From assembly GCF_012927245.1 (NCBI RefSeq), contig NZ_JABBGE010000010.1:186001-250000 (forward strand): a DNA stretch of 64,000 nt, read 5' to 3'. Origin of the DNA: Streptomyces sp. R302 (GTDB taxonomy: Bacteria; Actinomycetota; Actinomycetes; Streptomycetales; Streptomycetaceae). Both the position numbers and the translations under genes were made by a program. Under the pieces are notes generated by a model. The model saw only the letters and a program-made list of their open reading frames with translations. It had not been told where the DNA came from and made no database searches. This document shows positions 59,297 through 64,000 of the stretch, piece by piece (the first letter of the stretch is position 1; every line of letters starts with the position of its first letter).

Positions 59297-59365
59297 CGGT
59301 CCGTCCCGTACAGCCTCCCCCTCGGCGCTGGCCTTCCGCCCTTCCGCCCTTCCGCCCTTCCGTGG

Positions 59366-59962
59366 TTACGCTTCGGGCGTCTCGACCACCAGGTGGTCGA
59401 CGACCTCGACCACCCCGTCCACCGACTCGCAGAGCCGTACGAGCATCGGTCCGAGGTCCTTCCGCCCCAGGGTGCCGCTGAGCGTGACCCGGCCCTCGTC
59501 GACGTCGATGTGGACGGCGGCGGGGGAGAGGCCGAGGATGCGGACCACGACGTCCTCGCGGATCTCCTCCTGGATCGACCGGTCACGGCGCAGGAAGAGC
59601 TGGAGCAGGTCGCTGCGGCTGAGGACGCCGATGAGCCGTCCGTCCGCGTCCACGACCGGCAGCCGCTTGACGCGGTGCCGCTCCATGAGCCGGGCCGCCT
59701 CGACGGCCGTCCAGGACGGGCGTGCGGTGCGCACGGGGCTCGACATCATCGCCTCGGCGGTGCTGGGGCCGTCCTTGGCGGTGTGCCGGCGCAGCAGGTC
59801 CGCCTCCGAGACCACGCCCACGGGCCGGTTCTCGTCGTCGACGACCGGGACGGCCGTGATGCCGTACTCGTCGAGGAGCCGCGCGATCTCCTTGAACGGT
59901 GTCCCGCGCTGGACCGCGACCGCCGTCGGCGTCATCAGGTCCGCGACACTGCGGTTCCTCAT
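59366..59962 (-). CDS. CBS-CBS-BON protein
   Basis: This 198-residue protein consists of two CBS modules (VADLMTPTAVAVQRGTPFKEIA ... DENRPVGVVSEADLL, and MSSPVRTARPSWTAVEAARL ... ADGRLIGVLSRSDLL) and a C-terminal BON domain (VTLSGTLGRKDLGPMLVRLCESVDGVVEVVDHL). CBS pairs sense adenine nucleotides; this combination is common in streptomycetes as a stand-alone sensor. I start at the ATG at 59962, where the CBS family sequence begins; a longer start at 59998 is possible. Confidence 0.88.
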   Translation of the reverse strand: MRNRSVADLMTPTAVAVQRGTPFKEIARLLDEYGITAVPVVDDENRPVGVVSEADLLRRHTAKDGPSTAEAMMSSPVRTARPSWTAVEAARLMERHRVKRLPVVDADGRLIGVLSRSDLLQLFLRRDRSIQEEIREDVVVRILGLSPAAVHIDVDEGRVTLSGTLGRKDLGPMLVRLCESVDGVVEVVDHLVVETPEA

Positions 59963-60151
59963 CGTCCGTTCCGTCCCTTCTGCGGGTGATGGTTCCATGA
60001 TCCCGCATCGGCTCGGGAGGCGGTACGGCCGGGGTGGCCGAAGGAGGGGGGAACAGGGGTGCGGGAGACGTCTTGTGGGCGGCGCGGGTCCGTGGTTACC
60101 TGCGGGTTACCTCCGGTAAGTCGCTGTCCCCACACGGAAGAAGGCTGCCCC

Positions 60152-61441
60152 ATGCCCTCGGCTCGTACGACCCGGACCCGCCGTATCGCGGTCGCCCTCG
60201 CCGCCTCCCTCACCGCCTCCCTCACCCTCCTCGCCCCCGCCGTCGCCGCCCCCGCCGCCCTCGCGGACACCGCCCCCGCGAAGGCCGCCGACGCGGCCCT
60301 GCGCGAGGTCATGTTCGTCGGCAACAACTGGGACGGCACCGCCGATGTCATCGCCTCCCGCGGCGACTTCCACCGCATCGGCCGGGTGAACGTCGTCCCC
60401 GACAAGGAGGAGCGCCTCCGCGAGATCTACCTCAACCCCGTCAAGCTCGCCTTCTTCCTCGGCGTCCGCAGCGGACCGGGCGAGGGCCACGACCAGTTCG
60501 TCGACGACATGTACGCCACCCCCGACGGCGGCTCCATGGTCGTCTCCCGCCCCAGCTTCGCGGACGTCGTCTCCATCGACCTCCGCACCGGACGCGTCAA
60601 CTGGCGCTTCCCCGTGGCTGGTTACCGCTCCGACCACATGGCGGTCTCGCCGGACGGCACCCGCGTCGCCGTCTCCGCCTCCACGGCGAACACCGTGCAC
60701 GTCCTCGACATCGCCACCGGCCGTCAGCTCGGCAGCTTCAAGACCGGCGACAAGCCCCACGAGAACGTCTTCACCGCCGACGGCCGCCTCTGGAACATGT
60801 CGATCGGCGAGGTCACCACCGCCCTCGACGCGCCCTGGCTCGACTGGACCAAGGGCGACCGGAGGATCACCGTGGTGGACGCGACGACCTTCGAGACGGT
60901 CCGCGTGATCGACATGCGCTCCCGCCTCGACGCCTTCGGCCGCGACGACCTCTCCGACGCCGTCCGCCCCCTCGTCTTCACCCCGGACGAGAAGAAGCTC
61001 TACTTCCAGGTCTCCTTCCTCAACGGCTTCCTGGAGTACGACGTCGAGAGCGACCGCGTCACCCGCCTCAAGGCCCTGCCGGGCAACCCCGACACCGACC
61101 CCGACCGCACCACCTGGGTCAACGACTCGCGCCACCACGGCCTTTCGATCAGCCCCGACGGCAGCAAGCTCTGCGTCGCCGGCACCATGGACGACTACGC
61201 GACCGTCGTCGACCGCGCCACCCTCGCCCAGGGCCCGCTCGTCCCCACCAGCAAGCCCTACTGGGCCACCGTGAGCGGCGACGGCAAGGCCTGCGTCGTC
61301 TCCGAGAGCGGCGCCGACCGCGTCAGCGCCATCGACTTCACCACCGGCGAGCGCGTGGCTTCGGTGGAGGTGGGCGACCACCCCCAACGAGTCCGCCTCG
61401 CCCACGTACCGGCAGACTGGACGGGCCCGACCGAGGGCTGA
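60152..61441 (+). CDS. Secreted YncE-like beta-propeller protein
   Basis: This 429-residue exported protein has a Sec signal (ALAASLTASLTLLAPAVAAPAALA) and a seven-bladed YVTN/YncE-like propeller: SMVVSRPSFADVVSIDLRTG, AVSPDGTRVAVSASTANTVHVLDIATG, HGLSISPDGSKLCVAG and CVVSESGADRVSAIDFTTGERVASVEVG are the repeated blades. It lacks catalytic residues and probably binds a ligand or surface component outside the cell. GAAGAAGG stands seven bases before the ATG; the frame to 60059 has no ribosome site. A perfect terminator follows. Confidence 0.88.
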   Translation: MPSARTTRTRRIAVALAASLTASLTLLAPAVAAPAALADTAPAKAADAALREVMFVGNNWDGTADVIASRGDFHRIGRVNVVPDKEERLREIYLNPVKLAFFLGVRSGPGEGHDQFVDDMYATPDGGSMVVSRPSFADVVSIDLRTGRVNWRFPVAGYRSDHMAVSPDGTRVAVSASTANTVHVLDIATGRQLGSFKTGDKPHENVFTADGRLWNMSIGEVTTALDAPWLDWTKGDRRITVVDATTFETVRVIDMRSRLDAFGRDDLSDAVRPLVFTPDEKKLYFQVSFLNGFLEYDVESDRVTRLKALPGNPDTDPDRTTWVNDSRHHGLSISPDGSKLCVAGTMDDYATVVDRATLAQGPLVPTSKPYWATVSGDGKACVVSESGADRVSAIDFTTGERVASVEVGDHPQRVRLAHVPADWTGPTEG

Positions 61442-61490
61442 CCCCCTGCCGACGGCGTCCCTTGCCGGGCCAGGGTTTTCCGCGTCTGAA

Positions 61491-61528
61491 CCCGCACCTG
61501 CCGTACGGCTCCGTACGGCAGGTGCGGG
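61491..61528. terminator. 18-bp perfect stem between convergent genes
   Basis: CCCGCACCTGCCGTACGG and its exact complement (61511-61528) surround a 2-base CT centre (61509-61510). It lies between the ends of the YncE-like gene (plus) and the M19 peptidase gene (minus), so it should serve both strands. Confidence 0.85.
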
Positions 61529-61540
61529 CCCGGGCCCCGC

Positions 61541-63616
61541 TCAGGAGCGCGTAACCGCGACCTCATACAGCGAGTACCCCCACTGCGTGGCCCGCCGCTC
61601 CCCGTGCACCCGCACGTACCGCGCCGGCGTCGACGCGAACTCGGCCGTGTCGAACCCCCCGTCCCCGGCGGCCGTCGACCACACCGACCGCCAGTTCTCC
61701 CCGTCCTCGGAGACCTCGATCCGGTACTGCCGGGCGTACGCCCGCTCCCAGTCCAGCGTCACCCGCCCGACCCGCCGGACCTCGCCGAGGTCCACCCGGA
61801 GCCACTGGTCGTCCGACCAGTCGCTGGCCCAGCGCGTACCGGTGTCGCCGTCGAAGGCGCGCCCGGAGGCGTAGCTGACGAACGGGTTCCACTCGGTGCT
61901 GCTCGCCGAAGTCGGCACGCCGGCCGCGAGGTTGACCCCCGGCTCGTGCCGCTCCGTCGCCCGCCAGGTCCGCAGGTAGGACTCGGCGCCGAGCGCCAGG
62001 TCGTCGATGACGTCAGGACCGCCCGGGGTGAGCCGGATCTGCTCGATCCAGTCCGGGACGAGACCGGCGTGCGCGGCCCCGTCCGTGTTGAGGTCCCAGG
62101 TCCGCTCGCCGGTCACCTGACGGTCGAGGACCGTGCCGCCGTCGAAGCTGCGGTACGGGTACGTGACCGCGTTCGGCGCGTCCGTGCCGACCGGTCCCGG
62201 CCAGCCGCCGACGCCGTTCATGTCGGTGCCGTAGCCGAGGCCGACGCCGTACTTCTCGCGCAGCTCGGCCTTCCCGTTCGCCTCGCCGATGAAGCCCTGC
62301 GCGGCGTGCATGTACGGCGCCGTGAACCCGCCCAGCTTGTAGAGCCGTTCGGTCCAGTCGAGGTCCATCCAGCTGTGCGTGGACAGGACGCCCGGGTACT
62401 CCTCGGCCTCCAGCATGTCGAGGGCCCGGCCGGCCGCCTTCACGCTCATGTGGTCGAGCTCCAGCATCATGCCCCGGTCCATCATGCCCCGCAGCGCGTA
62501 CTCGCCGAGCCGGGTCAGTCCGCGGGTGTTGCAGCGGGCGTCGGAGGCGTAACCGGGCACGCTCACCCCGGCGGGCAGCTTCTCCGCCATCGCGGCGGGC
62601 GCGACGAGCCCGATCGGGTTGTCCTGCTGCGGTCCGGCGCACTTCTCGGTCGACCAGAAGGTGCCGGTGGAAAGGAACTGGCCGATGTTGACCGCCACAC
62701 CGGTCGTCCCGCTGTCGAAGCGGACGCCGCAGAGCGCGTTGTCGAACTTGTGGCACAGGAACATGCTGCGCACGCCGAGCTGGTAGAGCTCGTCCAGGCC
62801 GCGGTCGATGTCGGCCTTGTCGCACTGGGCGACGTCGAGGATCTGCTTGCAGCCGAACGGCTCCGAGGTCTCCACGCCGAGGACGACGGCGAGCTTGCCC
62901 TGCTCGATCACCGAGCGGGCCTGGTCGGCGCTGGTGACGATGCGGAACCAGCCCTTGCCCGGGCCGCCGAACATCGAGTCGACGTAGTCCTGCATCTCAT
63001 AGGTCTTGCGGGCCTCCAGGCGGATGGCCTCCATCTCGTCGCAGCCGCGGTCCCGGGGCATGATCGAGCACAACAGCCCGTTGGAGACCAGGTCGTTGAC
63101 GAGCACGCGCTGACCGCCCCGCCACGCCCGCTCCAGCCAGGCGTAGTAGTTCTGCTGGTGCGTCAGCGAGTTGTGCGCCGGCCAGTCGGCGAAGGTCGGC
63201 CAGCCGTCCGGGTCGTGCTTGCCGTTCGCCCCGCCCGTCAGGTTCTCGAAGAGGGCGCCCGAGCCGTCCGGATAGTGCTCGGGACAGTCCTTCAGGGCGT
63301 CGGCCGCCCCGGCGGTGGAGAAGGGCTTGCCGCAGATCAGCCGGCCGCCGAAGCCCTCGTTGGACATCACGTGGTTGTGCGCGTCGACGAAGCCGCGCAC
63401 CCGCCCCTGGGCGTCGGTGCCGGTGAACGGCGCGCCCGTGGCGTTGATCTGCGAATCGGGCGCCGGCCGCGCCGCCGGCTCCCACCACGACGGACCGGCG
63501 GCGGGGACCGGCGCGGCACCGAAGAGCACGGCCGCGAGCGCGAGGAAGAGGGACACGAGGCCGAGGCGGCGCGTCCGGGTCGTACGTGGGGACATCCAGG
63601 TCGTACGTGGGGACAT
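61541..63616 (-). CDS. Secreted M19 dipeptidase-like amidohydrolase with discoidin domain
   Basis: This 691-residue exported enzyme has a signal peptide (VSLFLALAAVLFGAAPVPAAG) and an amidohydrolase barrel resembling renal dipeptidase (peptidase M19): VDAHNHVMSNEGFGG gives the metal His pair, MMLELDHMSVKAAGRA and VLSTHSWMDL further ligands. The last ~140 residues (GVPTSASSTEWNPFVSYASGRAFDGDTGTRWASDW ... YVRVHGERRATQWGYSLYEVAV) are an F5/8-type C (CBM32) domain. The ATG at 63616 has GGAGG ten bases upstream; a 21-base duplication repeats MSPRTT(W/R), so the second ATG at 63595 is also possible. Confidence 0.9.
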   Translation of the reverse strand: MSPRTTWMSPRTTRTRRLGLVSLFLALAAVLFGAAPVPAAGPSWWEPAARPAPDSQINATGAPFTGTDAQGRVRGFVDAHNHVMSNEGFGGRLICGKPFSTAGAADALKDCPEHYPDGSGALFENLTGGANGKHDPDGWPTFADWPAHNSLTHQQNYYAWLERAWRGGQRVLVNDLVSNGLLCSIMPRDRGCDEMEAIRLEARKTYEMQDYVDSMFGGPGKGWFRIVTSADQARSVIEQGKLAVVLGVETSEPFGCKQILDVAQCDKADIDRGLDELYQLGVRSMFLCHKFDNALCGVRFDSGTTGVAVNIGQFLSTGTFWSTEKCAGPQQDNPIGLVAPAAMAEKLPAGVSVPGYASDARCNTRGLTRLGEYALRGMMDRGMMLELDHMSVKAAGRALDMLEAEEYPGVLSTHSWMDLDWTERLYKLGGFTAPYMHAAQGFIGEANGKAELREKYGVGLGYGTDMNGVGGWPGPVGTDAPNAVTYPYRSFDGGTVLDRQVTGERTWDLNTDGAAHAGLVPDWIEQIRLTPGGPDVIDDLALGAESYLRTWRATERHEPGVNLAAGVPTSASSTEWNPFVSYASGRAFDGDTGTRWASDWSDDQWLRVDLGEVRRVGRVTLDWERAYARQYRIEVSEDGENWRSVWSTAAGDGGFDTAEFASTPARYVRVHGERRATQWGYSLYEVAVTRS

Positions 63617-63770
63617 GGTCGGGAAGCCTCCGGTCGGTGGGGGTGTACCGGGCGCCCCGAGGATCGCGGTGTTGAAGGACCGAGTCAAGAGTCCAGGACA
63701 AACGACCTACTGGTGAGTTCGGGTTTTCCCGGGAGCGGCCTTGAGGCAGCTCCGCGGGGACTCCCCGGGC

Positions 63771-64000
63771 TCACCCCTCGATCAGCAGAACCAGCTGATC
63801 GGCAGTCAACTCCAGCTGCTCCTCGGCGGCTTGCTCGTCCCCGAGTACCAGGTACTGGAGCGTCATCCCGTCCACCGCCGCCGCGAGGTGCCGGGCCAGC
63901 GTCGGCACCGGGACCTTCGGCTCGGACCCGCGTACCGCCCCCACCTGCTCCACCAGCGCCGTCGCGGACCGTACGTACTGCTCGTACTGGGCCCGCGCCA
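63771..64000 (-). CDS. TetR-family regulator, C-terminal part only
   Basis: The frame enters from the right edge and reads ARAQYEQYVRSATALVEQVGA then LARHLAAAVDGMTLQYLVLGDEQAA to a stop at 63771, which resembles the ligand-domain end of TetR regulators (LARxLxAALDGLTLQ). The DNA-binding part is outside the window. A small CGGGG-ACT-CCCCG hairpin after the stop (63755-63767) may be its terminator. Confidence 0.8.
   Translation of the reverse strand, partial: ARAQYEQYVRSATALVEQVGAVRGSEPKVPVPTLARHLAAAVDGMTLQYLVLGDEQAAEEQLELTADQLVLLIEG

Overview
The window reads as chromosomal DNA of a streptomycete or close relative. It is very GC-rich with GC-biased third codon positions. It has several GTG and TTG starts preceded by clear ribosome binding sites, many ATGA/GTGA stop-start overlaps, actinobacterial families (DUF1876, DUF2252, a SARP regulator, SpoIIE-type remnants) and a TTA (bldA) codon in one gene. 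I saw no rRNA, tRNA, CRISPR array, insertion sequence or phage module.

Layout. 0-5.6 kb: a glycerol-type FGGY kinase with a truncated FAD oxidoreductase, an unrecognised TPR-like protein, an amino-acid permease with a TTA codon, and a GntR/UTRA repressor. 5.7-11.9 kb: DUF2252 protein, FAD monooxygenase plus PadR regulator, FadH-type dienoyl-CoA reductase. 12-15.2 kb: cbiMNQO cobalt importer behind a cobalamin riboswitch. 15.2-16.6 kb: a wrecked divergent SDR/AraC pair. 16.7-18.7 kb: dhaKLM. 18.9-27.5 kb: oxidoreductases and regulators in divergent pairs (GlxA type, Lrp type, TetR type with a perfect operator), an SMP-30 lactonase, a HAD hydrolase, an MFS exporter and an SGNH hydrolase. 27.6-31.1 kb: ankyrin protein, alpha/beta hydrolase, PASTA-like membrane protein. 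31.2-35.4 kb: a partly decayed cluster (ATP-grasp remnant, membrane-protein remnant, intact TTC38-like protein, intact methyltransferase) with its own promoter and a strong terminator. 35.5-49.5 kb: a block of secreted proteins: two esterases, a lysozyme-like and a GH43-like enzyme and a C40-type cysteine hydrolase that all carry the same lectin-type propeller, and a penicillin/AHL-type acylase. It also holds an FHA protein with a Ser/Thr kinase and a LuxR-SARP fusion regulator. 51-57.2 kb: a second cobalamin-riboswitch transporter (substrate-binding protein, permease, ATPase), then an SmtB/NmtR-type repressor, a P1B-4 (cobalt-type) efflux ATPase and a thioredoxin-like ferredoxin. 57.3-64 kb: a HTH-like protein, DUF1876, a CBS-BON protein, a secreted YncE-like propeller, a secreted M19 dipeptidase with a discoidin domain and a truncated TetR regulator.

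Two themes stand out. Cobalt and corrinoid handling appears three times: import under a riboswitch, a second riboswitch-controlled ABC importer, and sensor-controlled efflux. The secreted-protein block appears to be a small regulon: the acylase-esterase operon and the C40-propeller gene share a 31-base promoter that matches at 27 positions and carries 11-bp-spaced heptamer repeats ahead of the -10, the classical SARP layout. A SARP gene lies beside one of these promoters.
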